This document shows, piece after piece, positions 39,996 to 48,783 of a DNA stretch of 48,927 nt. This DNA comes from Planctomycetota bacterium (GTDB taxonomy: Bacteria > Planctomycetota > UBA1135 > UBA2386). The translations under genes were made by a program, and so were the position numbers. The stretch's first letter is position 1; the number at the start of each line of letters is the position of its first letter. The stretch spans positions 1 through 48,927 of the forward strand of contig JAEUHP010000090.1 of assembly GCA_016795295.1 (NCBI GenBank), written 5' to 3'. A model generated the notes under the pieces. That model saw nothing but the letters and a program-made list of their open reading frames with translations. It was not told the DNA's origin and ran no database searches.

Positions 39996-41278
39996 CGCGG
40001 TGCGTGGCCGAGCAACGCCCGGGCTGCGGCAGCGAGGTAGAACGAGCCGGTGACGACGCGCGGCCCGGGGTGCCGCCGCAGCGCGGCGAGCCCGGCCTCG
40101 ACGTCGGCGGCGCGTTCGCACCGGGCGCCGGCCGCCGCCAGATGGGCGGCGAGCAGCGCCGGGTCCTCACTCGTCGTGCCCGAGAGTTCGGTGACAACGA
40201 ACCGATCGGCAATCGGCAGCAGTCGACTCAAGCCTTCCCGCCAGCGTTTGCCGGTGGCGCTGGCGAACAACACCGCCACCGACTGACCCGGCCAGCGCCG
40301 CTGCAGTTCGGCCGCCAAGAGGCCCAGCGACTGTTCGGTGTGGGCACCGTCGAGCACCCACGGCACGCCGTCGGGTGCCACATGGACTTCGAAGCGGCAC
40401 GGCAGATCGGGGCGCGGCGCTGGGTCGAGCACCAACGGCGCACCCGGCAGCAGCTGCGAGAACGCGGCCGCGGCGAGCACCAGGGCCGTGGCCTCGTGGG
40501 TCCGCGCGTCGGGCAGGTGCACCGGCAGTTCGCGGCCGTCGGGCAGCCACAGCCGGCCGTGCAAGCCGTCCGCGGCCCAACGCGCGTCGGCGAGGCCGAA
40601 GTGCTCACCGGCGACCAGGAGCCGCGCCCCCACCGCCGCCGCGTGCGCGCGCACCACCGCGAGCGCTTCGCCGTGCGTGGCGGTGAACCCGAGCCCGCCC
40701 GGGCGGATCACGGGGGCCTTCTCGCCGGCGATCTGGGCGATGGTGTCGCCGAGCACGTCGGTGTGTTCGAGTTCGATGTGGGTGACGATGCCGGCATCGA
40801 CTGGCAAGGCGCTGGTCGCATCGTGCCGGCCGCCGAGGCCGACTTCGTAGATGGCCAAGTCGACGCGCTGTTCGGCGAAGTGCGCCAGCGCCGCCCAGGT
40901 CATCGCCTCGAAGAACGTCGGCGTCCGCGGCCCCGTGGCACGCGCCAGCAGGGTGCGCAAGAGTGGTTCGAGGTCGTGGAGGGCAATGTCCGCACCGTCG
41001 ACGCGGATGCGCTCGCGCAGGCTGTGCAGGTGCGGCGAAGTGTAGAGGCCCGGCCGGCGGCCGGCGGCGCGGCACAGCGCGGCCAGCAGAGCGGCCGTGG
41101 TGCCCTTGCCCTTGCTGCCGCCGATCTGGACCGCTGGCCGCGGCGGTTCGGGACTCCACGGCGCTTCGACGAGACCGCGCATGGTGGTGAGGTCCCACAA
41201 GCGCCGGTCGGGGCGGCTGCGTTCGTAGTTGACCAGTTGGTCGAGCAGCGGGGCGAGGTGCAGGGCGTCGCGGTCCAC
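39992..41278 (-). CDS. folC: Folylpolyglutamate synthase / dihydrofolate synthase
   Basis: About 428 residues of the Mur-ligase superfamily. The ATP-binding loop is IGGSKGKGTTAALL near residue 55, followed by the folate-binding region YTSPHLHSLRERIRV, the Mg-binding TFFEAMTWAALAHFA and YEVGLGGRHDATSAL, then HIELEHTDVLGDTIAQIAGEKAPVI. The C-terminal domain has VPWVLDGAHTEQSLGLLAAEL. It adds glutamates to folates (and perhaps makes dihydrofolate). I prefer GTG 41278 because the family core starts right after it; GTG 41323 would add 15 residues. Confidence 0.9.
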   Translation of the reverse strand: MDRDALHLAPLLDQLVNYERSRPDRRLWDLTTMRGLVEAPWSPEPPRPAVQIGGSKGKGTTAALLAALCRAAGRRPGLYTSPHLHSLRERIRVDGADIALHDLEPLLRTLLARATGPRTPTFFEAMTWAALAHFAEQRVDLAIYEVGLGGRHDATSALPVDAGIVTHIELEHTDVLGDTIAQIAGEKAPVIRPGGLGFTATHGEALAVVRAHAAAVGARLLVAGEHFGLADARWAADGLHGRLWLPDGRELPVHLPDARTHEATALVLAAAAFSQLLPGAPLVLDPAPRPDLPCRFEVHVAPDGVPWVLDGAHTEQSLGLLAAELQRRWPGQSVAVLFASATGKRWREGLSRLLPIADRFVVTELSGTTSEDPALLAAHLAAAGARCERAADVEAGLAALRRHPGPRVVTGSFYLAAAARALLGHAPR

Positions 41279-41368
41279 GGGGCAGGGGCGGCCGCCCGTT
41301 CGGGCCGGGCCGTTTGCGCGCACACTAACGTGCCCGTGCCGGTCTGGGTATCGCGCCGCGGTGCGCCG

Positions 41369-42298
41369 TCAGCCCCACAGCGTGCCCACCGCCGCCAGCG
41401 CGGCGTAGAGCACGAACACCAAGAGCGCCATCGGCTGCACCGGCGCCACCCGCCAGAACCCGTCCGGAGCGCGCCACACCTGCCAGCACACCCACCCAGC
41501 GAGCGGTGCGGGGGCGAGCCCGAGCCAGACCAGCCGCGGCAAACCGAACGCCGGCAGCAGCGCGAGCCACGCGAAGCCCAGCACATAGACACCGACCAAC
41601 AGGCGGCTGGCACCGCGCAGACCGAGCCGCACCACCAGATTGCGCTTGCCGGCCGGCGCATCGGCGCGCCGGTCGGGAAACTCGTTGCACAGCAGGAACG
41701 CCGCCGTGAACAGGCCGAGCGGCAGCGCCAGCCACACCGCGCCGGCTTCGTAGCGGTTCGTCTGCACCACGGTGGTCGCCAACACCAAGAGCGGCCCGTA
41801 ACACAACGCCACGTCGAGTTCGCCGAGGCCGCGGTAGCAGAGGCGCAGAGGCGGCCCATGGTACGACCAGCCCAGCGCCAGACCGACCACGCCCAACCAC
41901 AACGCCTCGGGAGCGCGCGCGAGCACCAGCCAGACACCGAGCGCGACGCCGACGCCGCCGAACCCGAACGCGATCGCCCAGGTCTGCCCGCGGCTCAGCA
42001 GCTGGTCCACCAACACCCGCTTGCCCCCGGAGAAGTCGGTGCGGTCTTCGGGCCGCACCGCGAGGTCGGTGCCGGAGTCGAAGTCGATCACGTCGCCCCA
42101 GGCGTTCTTGGCGACTTCCATGGCGAACATCGCCGCCGCCGTCACCGCGAGCCAACCCCAATGCAAGTCGCCGCCGCGCGCCACCCAGGCTGCGCCGACG
42201 GCCAGGCACGCGAGCGAGGTGATGCTGATTTTCGGGTCGGCGAGGCGCCAGAAGCCTTGCCAGACCTTGCTGCGACCCGGTATCGCCGGAGTGGTCAT
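41369..42298 (-). CDS. UbiA family prenyltransferase
   Basis: 309 residues with eight or nine hydrophobic helices. Both Asp-rich substrate motifs are present: NAWGDVIDFDSGTD near residue 63 and LCNEFPDRRAD near 188. Members attach a polyprenyl chain to an aromatic ring; for example MenA makes demethylmenaquinone. The first motif and general build suggest a MenA-like enzyme, but no menaquinone gene is adjacent. The ATG at 42298 shares bases with the ATG of the divergent sugar transferase (CATG palindrome). Confidence 0.88.
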   Translation of the reverse strand: MTTPAIPGRSKVWQGFWRLADPKISITSLACLAVGAAWVARGGDLHWGWLAVTAAAMFAMEVAKNAWGDVIDFDSGTDLAVRPEDRTDFSGGKRVLVDQLLSRGQTWAIAFGFGGVGVALGVWLVLARAPEALWLGVVGLALGWSYHGPPLRLCYRGLGELDVALCYGPLLVLATTVVQTNRYEAGAVWLALPLGLFTAAFLLCNEFPDRRADAPAGKRNLVVRLGLRGASRLLVGVYVLGFAWLALLPAFGLPRLVWLGLAPAPLAGWVCWQVWRAPDGFWRVAPVQPMALLVFVLYAALAAVGTLWG

Positions 42299-43031
42299 GC
42301 CCCCCCATGCAAGCAGGCGGCCGAAGGGTTCGCCACTGCCGCGCGCCGTCGACGCGGGGCTGGCCGCGCTCCTGCTGCTGGTCGCCCTGCCGCTGCTGCT
42401 GGGCATCGCGCTGGTGCTGCGCTGCCGAGGTGGGCCGGTGTGGTTCGTGCAGACGCGACTCGGGCGCGCCGGCCGTCCGTTCGCGATGGTGAAGTTCGCC
42501 ACCCACACCACGACCGCCGGCGCCTCGGTGACCACCAGCGCCGACCCGCGGGTGCCGCGCCTGCGGCGTTGGCTGCGCCACTGGCGACTGGACGAACTGC
42601 CGCAACTGCTGCACGTGCTGCGCGGCGATCTGGCCCTGGTCGGGCCGCGGCCGGAGGTGCCGGCGAACCTGGCCGAGGTGGCGCCGGAGGACCTGGCGGC
42701 CGTGCAGAGCGTGCGGCCGGGACTCACCGGGCCGGTGCAGCTCGCGTTCGCCGGCGAAGACGAAGTGCTGGCCGGTTGCGCCGATCCGGTGGCGGTCTAC
42801 CGCCGCGTGCTGGTGCCTTGGAAGGTCCGCCTCGACCGGCGGCTGCTCGCGCGGCGCACTCGGCGCGGCGATCTGTGGGTTCTGCTGGGCACGCCGTGGC
42901 GGCTCGTCGACCCAAGGGAGCGCGAACGGTCGCGGGTGCGGGTCCGGCGGCGGCTGATGGCGACAACCTCGGCTCTCAAGTCGCACAAGGGATCGAGCAA
43001 GCGCCCTGGCAACAGCCCCGACGCACCGTGA
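42297..43031 (+). CDS. Bacterial sugar transferase (initiating glycosyl-phosphate transferase)
   Basis: 244 residues. One N-terminal membrane helix (AGLAALLLLVALPLLLGIALVL), then the cytoplasmic catalytic domain: VWFVQTRLGRAGRPFAMVKF, SADPRVPRLRRWLRHWRLDELPQLLHVLRGDLALVGPRPE. These are the RLGR, LDELPQ and VGPRP motifs of WcaJ/WbaP-type enzymes, which load the first sugar-phosphate onto undecaprenyl phosphate for exopolysaccharide or O-unit synthesis. The usual KFRTM is KFATH here. The C-terminal ~40 residues are a basic, Ser-rich tail. It is isolated from other polysaccharide genes. Confidence 0.88.
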   Translation: MPPHASRRPKGSPLPRAVDAGLAALLLLVALPLLLGIALVLRCRGGPVWFVQTRLGRAGRPFAMVKFATHTTTAGASVTTSADPRVPRLRRWLRHWRLDELPQLLHVLRGDLALVGPRPEVPANLAEVAPEDLAAVQSVRPGLTGPVQLAFAGEDEVLAGCADPVAVYRRVLVPWKVRLDRRLLARRTRRGDLWVLLGTPWRLVDPRERERSRVRVRRRLMATTSALKSHKGSSKRPGNSPDAP

Positions 43032-43049
43032 GCGAAGCCTGAATTCGCG

Positions 43050-45566
43050 TCAGAATGCGCCGATGGTCGTCACCAGCGCATTCGAGCTCGTCAACTCTGC
43101 AAGCTGCCCTCCTGCATCAACTTCGGCCTGAAGAAACTGGTGCTTCAATTGCACACCAGCCAGTGCCAAAGCCCGCGGAATCGTCAACTGGGTGGCACAG
43201 ACACCGGCAGCCGGCAGCAGGAAGAGGGCGGATTCGGTCGTTGCCATCAGATCGCAGTTCGGCAAGCCAGCGGGGTGGAGCAGCGCCAAGGGAACGTTCT
43301 GCAGCGCAAGGCCCGTGACTGCGGTCGCAATCGAGTTGGTGGCAAAGCCACTGCAGCGCTGCACATACCCGGACCCGATCCAAGGCAGAGTTTCGGCGAC
43401 GAGCGAGAGTGGACCCGCTGCTCCGGAGCACGCTGTTGAGACCGAAATCGCCGTGGCGGGGCAGTTCGTTGTCAGTCGCGCAAAATAGGCAGATGCATTA
43501 CCTCCCACGGTCGTGAACCATCCGCCCAGGGAAAGATCGCCGTTCGGCAAGACCGCGATCGAGGTCACTCGCTCATTGGCGCCTGATCCCAGGGGCGACC
43601 ACGAAGTACCGTTCCAGCGGGCCAAGCGATTGGCTAAGAGTCCCCCAGCGACCGTGAACAGCCCGCCAACAACGATGTCCTGGTTCGGCAGCACGACCAA
43701 GGTCGAAACCCGATCCGTGGTACCGGCCCCCAGCGCCGACCATGCATTTCCATTCCAACGGGCCACGCGCTCCGCAGTGACCCCACCCGCAGAGCGGAAC
43801 AGCCCTCCTGCCAGCAAGTCGCCGTTCCCAGCGCTGGCCAGCGTGTAAACCGGGGCACCGACACCGCCGCCGACGCCCACCCAGGCCACGCCATTCCATC
43901 GCGCAATGCAGGAAACGGTTGTGGTTCCGGACCGGGAGAATTCGCCCCCTGCAATCAAGTCGCCATTGGCGGAGACGTGCAGCGCTCGCACAATTCCGTT
44001 CAATCCGGCACCCATGGGAACCCAGTTGGTCCCGTCCCACCGCGCCACATAGCTGGCCGCAGGACCCCCGGACACGGAGAACGTTCCGCCGGCCACGAGA
44101 TCCCCGCTGGGCAGGGACGCCAGCGCAAGCACCGCCCCGTTCATCCCTGAACCAACCGGAGACCAAGTGCCGGCGCTCCAGCGAAACACGCCCGGAGCAC
44201 CGCCCAAGGCGCTGCTTCCGACCAGAAGGTCGCCGCTGCCCAGGGGAACAATGCAGTAGACGACGTCGCCCAAGCCGCCCCCAATTGGCACCCAGGAAGC
44301 ACCGTTCCAGCGCGCTATGTAATTCGCCGGGCTCGCCCCAGCATTCGTGAAGCGCCCACCCGCCAGGACATCTCCATTCGGCAACGCGCAGACGACCGAG
44401 ACCGTCTCGTCGAATCCCGAGGACACAGGATCCCATCGGCTACCGGTCCATTGCGCACCACACCTCGCGCCGATGCCACCGACACGCGTGAATGCGCCGC
44501 CGACAAAAGCAGCTCCATTTGCCATGGCCGTGATCGTCAAGACCCAAGAATTGCATCCTGATCCAAAGGCCGACCATGCCAACCCATTCCACTTCGCCAG
44601 GTAGACTGCGGGACTGCCACCGGCACTTGTATGGTATCCACCTACGACCAAATCACCGTTGGTCAAGACGGCAACGGTGGTGGCACTGTCGTTCAATCCA
44701 GATCCAAGCGCGGACCAGGAGCCGCCGCTCCAGCGGGCGACACGATTGGCAGAAACGCCGCCAACCATGGTGAAAGAACCTACCGCGACGACATCACCAT
44801 TGGGCTGGACAGCAAGGCCGCGCACCGCGTCGTCCGCTCCGGAACCGAGTGGCGACCACTGCTGGCCGTCCCAGCGAGCGATGCGATTCGCGGCAACGCC
44901 ATCGATGGCGGTGAAACGACCGCCTGCGAGGAGGTCCCCGTTGGGCATGACGAGAAGGGATTGAACGGAGTCGTTCGCCCCCGAGCCGAACGGCCACCAC
45001 CGGGTCCCATCCCAACGCGCCAGCCGGTTCATGGGGGTGGAGCCCGTCGCCGTGAAGGTGCCGCCAGCGACGATGTCACCGTTCGGCAGCGTGGCCAATG
45101 CCAGCACCCCCGAGTTCAGGCCGGAGCCCAACGCATGCCACGCGGATCCATCCCAGCGCGCGATGTTGTTGGCGGGGTTGCCTCCCGCAACGGAGAAGAA
45201 ACCGCCGACGAACAAGTCACCGTTGCCACCAGGCGTCAGTGCAGTACCGTTCCCGCTCGAAACACCACCCAACCCGGAACCGAGCCCCTGCCAAGCTCCA
45301 GTCACAGGGTCCCTGACCGCCACCTGGCGAGCAGTCGCAGTCCCCGCCAGGGAGAACCCTCCGGCCACGGCAATCCGAGGCAACTCGGGTCCCGCGCCGT
45401 CAGGATCCCAAAGAACACTGCCTGCCACCGGACCATCGAATCCGCACGCCCCTTCGCCGGGCACCGCTGCTGTTGCGCACTGAGCCACCCCCGATGCAAG
45501 GAGCGAACCCCACATTGCCATGACGCAGCCAACGCGCAGGAGCCGGGAACGAGAGATTCGGTTCAT
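43050..45566 (-). CDS. Secreted protein with 14 tandem ~47-residue propeller-like repeats
   Basis: 838 residues with a signal peptide (LLRVGCVMAMWGSLLASGVAQ). About 14 repeats of ~47 residues fill ~60-700; consensus V.aLavLPNGDlvaGG.FT.aGG..anriArWdG..W.pLGSG.n. The repeats look like WD/YncE-style blades, and 14 would make two seven-bladed propellers. A distinct C-terminal domain (~705-838) begins CPATAISVSTACSGAAGPLSLVAETLPWIGSGY and ends NALVTTIGAF; a similar end domain is found in many secreted planctomycete proteins (memory). Base composition is visibly lower in GC than its neighbours. Probably extracellular; function unknown. Confidence 0.85.
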   Translation of the reverse strand: MNRISRSRLLRVGCVMAMWGSLLASGVAQCATAAVPGEGACGFDGPVAGSVLWDPDGAGPELPRIAVAGGFSLAGTATARQVAVRDPVTGAWQGLGSGLGGVSSGNGTALTPGGNGDLFVGGFFSVAGGNPANNIARWDGSAWHALGSGLNSGVLALATLPNGDIVAGGTFTATGSTPMNRLARWDGTRWWPFGSGANDSVQSLLVMPNGDLLAGGRFTAIDGVAANRIARWDGQQWSPLGSGADDAVRGLAVQPNGDVVAVGSFTMVGGVSANRVARWSGGSWSALGSGLNDSATTVAVLTNGDLVVGGYHTSAGGSPAVYLAKWNGLAWSAFGSGCNSWVLTITAMANGAAFVGGAFTRVGGIGARCGAQWTGSRWDPVSSGFDETVSVVCALPNGDVLAGGRFTNAGASPANYIARWNGASWVPIGGGLGDVVYCIVPLGSGDLLVGSSALGGAPGVFRWSAGTWSPVGSGMNGAVLALASLPSGDLVAGGTFSVSGGPAASYVARWDGTNWVPMGAGLNGIVRALHVSANGDLIAGGEFSRSGTTTVSCIARWNGVAWVGVGGGVGAPVYTLASAGNGDLLAGGLFRSAGGVTAERVARWNGNAWSALGAGTTDRVSTLVVLPNQDIVVGGLFTVAGGLLANRLARWNGTSWSPLGSGANERVTSIAVLPNGDLSLGGWFTTVGGNASAYFARLTTNCPATAISVSTACSGAAGPLSLVAETLPWIGSGYVQRCSGFATNSIATAVTGLALQNVPLALLHPAGLPNCDLMATTESALFLLPAAGVCATQLTIPRALALAGVQLKHQFLQAEVDAGGQLAELTSSNALVTTIGAF

Positions 45567-45730
45567 GGGGCAGCCAAGATGGAGGCAAGAGCCCCAGAAT
45601 ACCGCCCCTCCGAAGTCATCAAGCCCCCTGCTCCAAGGAACGCCGCCCACCTGGGTCCGGATTTGCCGGCACCCCCTGGCAGCCGGGCCCCGCTGGGCCA
45701 CACTACCCACCCCCCCGCCCCGAGGTCCGC

Positions 45731-46879
45731 ATGCCGATCCGCCCACTGCCCTGGCTGCTCCTGTCCGCCGCCCTCGCCTCCAGCACCGCCGCCACGGCGC
45801 AAAACGGCGAACGCCGCGGCCCGCAGCGGGGCGCCCCGGCCGCTCTGGCTCAGTTCACCCACCGCACCGCTTCCTTCAAGAGTGAGGCGGTCGGCAAGGA
45901 CGTGCCCTACGCCATCTACCTGCCGAAGGACTACGACGCCGAAGCCCAGAAGGACACCAAGTGGCCGCTGGTGGTCTGGCTGCACGGCATGTGGGAAGAC
46001 CACGACCGCTTCCACACCCGCGGCGGCGCTCCAGTGCTCGACCAGGCGGTGACCGACCGCCTGCTGCCACCCTGCGTGTTCGTGCTGGCGAACGGCGGCC
46101 GCACTTCGATGTACATCGACGCCGGCCCTGGCAAGAACTACCAGCAGCTCGTGCAGGTGGACCTGCTCGCGCACTTGGCCAAGACCTACCGCATCAGCGA
46201 CGACCGCAACCAGCGCGCCCTGATGGGCATCAGCATGGGCGGCATGGCCGCACTGCGCATCGGCTTCACCCACCCCGAGCTGTTCGGCACCGTGGCGGTG
46301 CACAGTTCCGCGGTGTTCCCGACCAACCCGAAGGACCTGCCGCCGAGCCTGGTGCAGCGCGCATCGCAGTTCGGCCTCGACGAAGTGTTCGGCAACCCGA
46401 TCGACGAGACCCTGTGGCGCGCCACCAACCCACTCGGCCTCGCCGAAGCCCTGGAGCCCAAGACCCTGCAGGGCCTGCGCCTCTACTTCGACGCCGGCAC
46501 CGAGGACCGTTACCAATTCGGCCGCACCAACGAACTGCTGCACCAAACACTCGACAAGAAGAAGGTCCCTCACACCTTCGAACTGGTGCAGGGCGGCGGC
46601 CATGCCTGGGGTTCGGGCTTCCGCGAGTCGTCGCTGCGCCAGTCGCTGGAGTTCGTCGGCGAGGCGTTCGCGTTGGCCGCGGCCCGGGGCGCTGCGCTCG
46701 AAGGCCTGCTCGATGGTGCGGGCAAGGAGGCGAAGGGCGCCAAGGACGAGAAGGCGGGCAAGGGCGATTCCGGCAAACCTGAGCCGGGCAAGTCTCCTGG
46801 CGCCGATGGCAGGTCTCCTGGTGCCGATGGCAGGTCTCCTGGTGCCGATGGCAAGGGCCCAGGCCCGACCAAAGGCTGA
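45731..46879 (+). CDS. Secreted alpha/beta-hydrolase esterase
   Basis: 382 residues with a signal peptide (PLPWLLLSAALASSTAATAQ). The alpha/beta-hydrolase domain has VPYAIYLPKDY, LVVWLHGMWEDHDRF (oxyanion HG), the nucleophile elbow MGISMGGMAALRIG near residue 165, YFDAGTEDRYQ with the likely acid near 255, and GGGHAWGSG with the catalytic His near 290. It resembles putative esterase (EstA/S-formylglutathione-hydrolase-like) enzymes. The C-terminal ~60 residues are a Lys/Gly/Asp-rich tail ending in three SPGADGR repeats. The gene starts 164 bases from the divergent propeller gene. Confidence 0.88.
   Translation: MPIRPLPWLLLSAALASSTAATAQNGERRGPQRGAPAALAQFTHRTASFKSEAVGKDVPYAIYLPKDYDAEAQKDTKWPLVVWLHGMWEDHDRFHTRGGAPVLDQAVTDRLLPPCVFVLANGGRTSMYIDAGPGKNYQQLVQVDLLAHLAKTYRISDDRNQRALMGISMGGMAALRIGFTHPELFGTVAVHSSAVFPTNPKDLPPSLVQRASQFGLDEVFGNPIDETLWRATNPLGLAEALEPKTLQGLRLYFDAGTEDRYQFGRTNELLHQTLDKKKVPHTFELVQGGGHAWGSGFRESSLRQSLEFVGEAFALAAARGAALEGLLDGAGKEAKGAKDEKAGKGDSGKPEPGKSPGADGRSPGADGRSPGADGKGPGPTKG
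46793..46855. repeat. 21-bp in-frame tandem repeat x3 at the esterase gene 3' end
   Basis: Three head-to-tail 21-base copies, each beginning TCTCCTGG and containing GCCGATGGCA, differ at one or two positions. Each encodes SPGADGR/K. The number of copies may vary between strains. Confidence 0.9.
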
Positions 46880-47027
46880 GTCGGAGCGGCGTACGGCCAG
46901 CAGTGGATGGCCTCGACAGCCTCTTTGCCGCCGCGATTTTTCGCCAGCCTTCCTGCATCCCTGCCGATGCACGGGACTAGGGAGCCGTAGCGGCCCTGGT
47001 CCGTAGTACCGCGGTCGCCAACGTCGC

Positions 47028-47453
47028 ATGTTCTCACTCGAGCACCGCGTCCGCGTCTTCGTGTTCCAGGTCCTCGACCGCCGCGTCGAGTACTTGCTGC
47101 TGCGGCAGAAGCCCCGCGCCGAGTGGCCGCTGGGGCCGGTAGTTGGTGTGGTCACGCCAGGCGAACAGTTCGAACAGGCGATCCGCCGCGAAGTGCACGC
47201 CGAGACCGGCCTGCGCCGGCCCGTGCACCTGCTCGATCTGCGCGACCCGCAAAAGGAGCTGTTCGGCGACCTCGGCTTGGTGGAGTGGCCGTTCGCCTGG
47301 CAGGCCGGCACCCCGAGCCAGCCAGTGCTCGACCTGCACCCGGGCCCGCAGGTCGGCGAACTGCAGTGGCTGCCGTTCGACGCCGCCTACCGCGAGCTCG
47401 AACTGCCGAACGACCGTGACGCACTGGTGCGGCTGCAGCTCGAACTGCAGTGA
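47028..47453 (+). CDS. Nudix hydrolase domain protein with an altered Nudix box
   Basis: 141 residues. The Nudix box reads GVVTPGEQFEQAIRREVHAETGL near residues 40-62 against the usual G-x5-E-x7-R-E-U-x-E-E-x-G-U: the first Glu of the EE pair is Ala, the second is kept. The rest fits the fold: YLLLRQKPRAEWPLGPVVG, WLPFDAAYREL. Nudix enzymes hydrolyse nucleoside diphosphate derivatives. The changed metal ligand may reduce or alter activity. A 148-base gap with GC-rich DNA separates it from the esterase gene. Confidence 0.8.
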   Translation: MFSLEHRVRVFVFQVLDRRVEYLLLRQKPRAEWPLGPVVGVVTPGEQFEQAIRREVHAETGLRRPVHLLDLRDPQKELFGDLGLVEWPFAWQAGTPSQPVLDLHPGPQVGELQWLPFDAAYRELELPNDRDALVRLQLELQ

Positions 47454-47646
47454 GCCCGGCCGGCACCGGTCCGGACGATCGAGCGCGCTGGCCCACCAGC
47501 CCCTGAGCGCATGGGTGCTGGCAGAGCCACGCGGCCAAACCGGCTCGTGCTGAACTGCAACAATCTGCATCGCCTCCAGGGGCTCCGTCGTATACACCCA
47601 GTCTCCTGGTTGCCGGCCGCCGCCGGTGCCGCTTCGCTTTCCCGCC

Positions 47647-48024
47647 ATGACCGACGATTCCAAGAAGCCCGCTGGCTCCGAACCTCTCGCCGACGGCCGC
47701 CTGCCGAGTTCGACGATGCGCAGCTACGCGCTGCTGACGCCCGACCTGAAGCAGCTCTACATGGGCTTCTACAAGGCGACTTACGGCAAGTCGAAGATCG
47801 ACCTGAAGACCAAGGAGTTCATCGCCATCGCCGCGGCGCTGACTTCTGGTTGCAAGGGCTGCCTCGAAGGCCACCTGAAGAAGGCCAAGCGCGAGGGCGC
47901 CACCAGCGACGAGATCGCCGAGGTGATCGCGATCACCCTGGGCGTCAACGCCGCCACCATTGTCGACCGCTCGGACATCGCCAACTTCCACCTCGGCGGC
48001 CTGTTCGAGAAGCCAGAAGGCTGA
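47647..48024 (+). CDS. Carboxymuconolactone decarboxylase/AhpD family protein
   Basis: 125 residues. LYMGFYKATYGKSKIDLKTKEFIAIAAALTSGCKGCLEGHLKKAKREGAT matches the AhpD-like core with CxxC...H (CKGCLEGH near residue 78). In AhpD the CxxC pair carries out thiol-disulfide exchange for peroxide defence; family members also act in aromatic degradation. The context does not decide. I use the ATG at 47647 (MTDDSKK); 47626 would add seven residues. A TATACA box lies ~50 bases upstream. Confidence 0.9.
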   Translation: MTDDSKKPAGSEPLADGRLPSSTMRSYALLTPDLKQLYMGFYKATYGKSKIDLKTKEFIAIAAALTSGCKGCLEGHLKKAKREGATSDEIAEVIAITLGVNAATIVDRSDIANFHLGGLFEKPEG

Positions 48025-48114
48025 GAGACCGACGAGCGGTAGGTGGAGAGAGCACGCGGCGGTTCGCCCGGTCGCCCCTCAACCCGCGGTGGCACCGCGC
48101 CGATATCCAGGCGC

Positions 48115-48783
48115 ATGAGCGCCCGCCGCCCGTTCCGGTTCGCCACCCGCGCCAAGCTGCTGCTGCGCGGCCTGCGCTACGCCCGCCTCTGGCCCTACAT
48201 CTCGGTCGACGGCTGGCTCACCGTCGACGAAGCCATCGCGCTCTACGAACTGGCGCGCGGCCTACCCCACGAACGCCCGGTGGCAGTCGAAATCGGCTGC
48301 TGGCAAGGCAAGAGCAGCATCTGCCTGGCACGCGGCCTGCAGGGCAAGTTCGAGCCGAAGCTGGTCTGCATCGACCCGTTCGACGCCTCCGGGGACACGG
48401 CGAGTGTCGGCACCTACCAAGGCAAGGCCGGGGCCCTGGGCGGCACCCTACGCGCCCAGTTCGAACGCAACGTGGCAGCCGCTGGGGTGCGCGAAGTGGT
48501 CGCCGTTGCACCAGGATTCAGCCACGAACGGGCGCCCGAGTTCCAGACCCCGATCGACCTGTTGTTCGTCGACGGCGACCACAGCGAAGCCGCAGTGCGC
48601 CGGGACGTCGCCGACTGGGCGCCCAAGGTGCGGCCCGGCGGCTACCTGGTGCTGCACGACGTGGTGCACCCGGTACACCGGGGCCCAGCCGCGGTGGTGC
48701 AGGAACAGCTCGCGGGAGACCCGCATTGGCTCGACCAGCGCTACGTGGACAGCATGTTCATCGCCCGCCGCGCTGCAGGCTGA
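48115..48783 (+). CDS. Class I SAM-dependent methyltransferase
   Basis: 222 residues. The SAM-binding motif I is VAVEIGCWQGKSSICLA near residue 57, with the acidic residue after motif II in KLVCIDPFDAS and the third block IDLLFVDGDHSEAAVRRDVADW, then LHDVVHP. This is the Methyltransferase_24-type Rossmann fold. The N-terminal ~35 residues are basic with a hydrophobic patch (FATRAKLLLRGLRYARL). The substrate is unknown; such proteins often methylate sugars or small molecules. The ATG at 48115 gives MSARRPF; an earlier in-frame ATG at 48043 would add 24 low-complexity residues. Confidence 0.85.
   Translation: MSARRPFRFATRAKLLLRGLRYARLWPYISVDGWLTVDEAIALYELARGLPHERPVAVEIGCWQGKSSICLARGLQGKFEPKLVCIDPFDASGDTASVGTYQGKAGALGGTLRAQFERNVAAAGVREVVAVAPGFSHERAPEFQTPIDLLFVDGDHSEAAVRRDVADWAPKVRPGGYLVLHDVVHPVHRGPAAVVQEQLAGDPHWLDQRYVDSMFIARRAAG

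Noticed and set aside
40004..43042. A 1,012-codon plus-strand frame opposite folC and ubiA
   Set aside because: The translation is Arg/Gln/Ala-rich with no domain and lies antisense to two well-supported genes.
46793..46855. A CRISPR-like array
   Set aside because: The units are contiguous 21-bp coding repeats with no spacers, and no cas genes are present.
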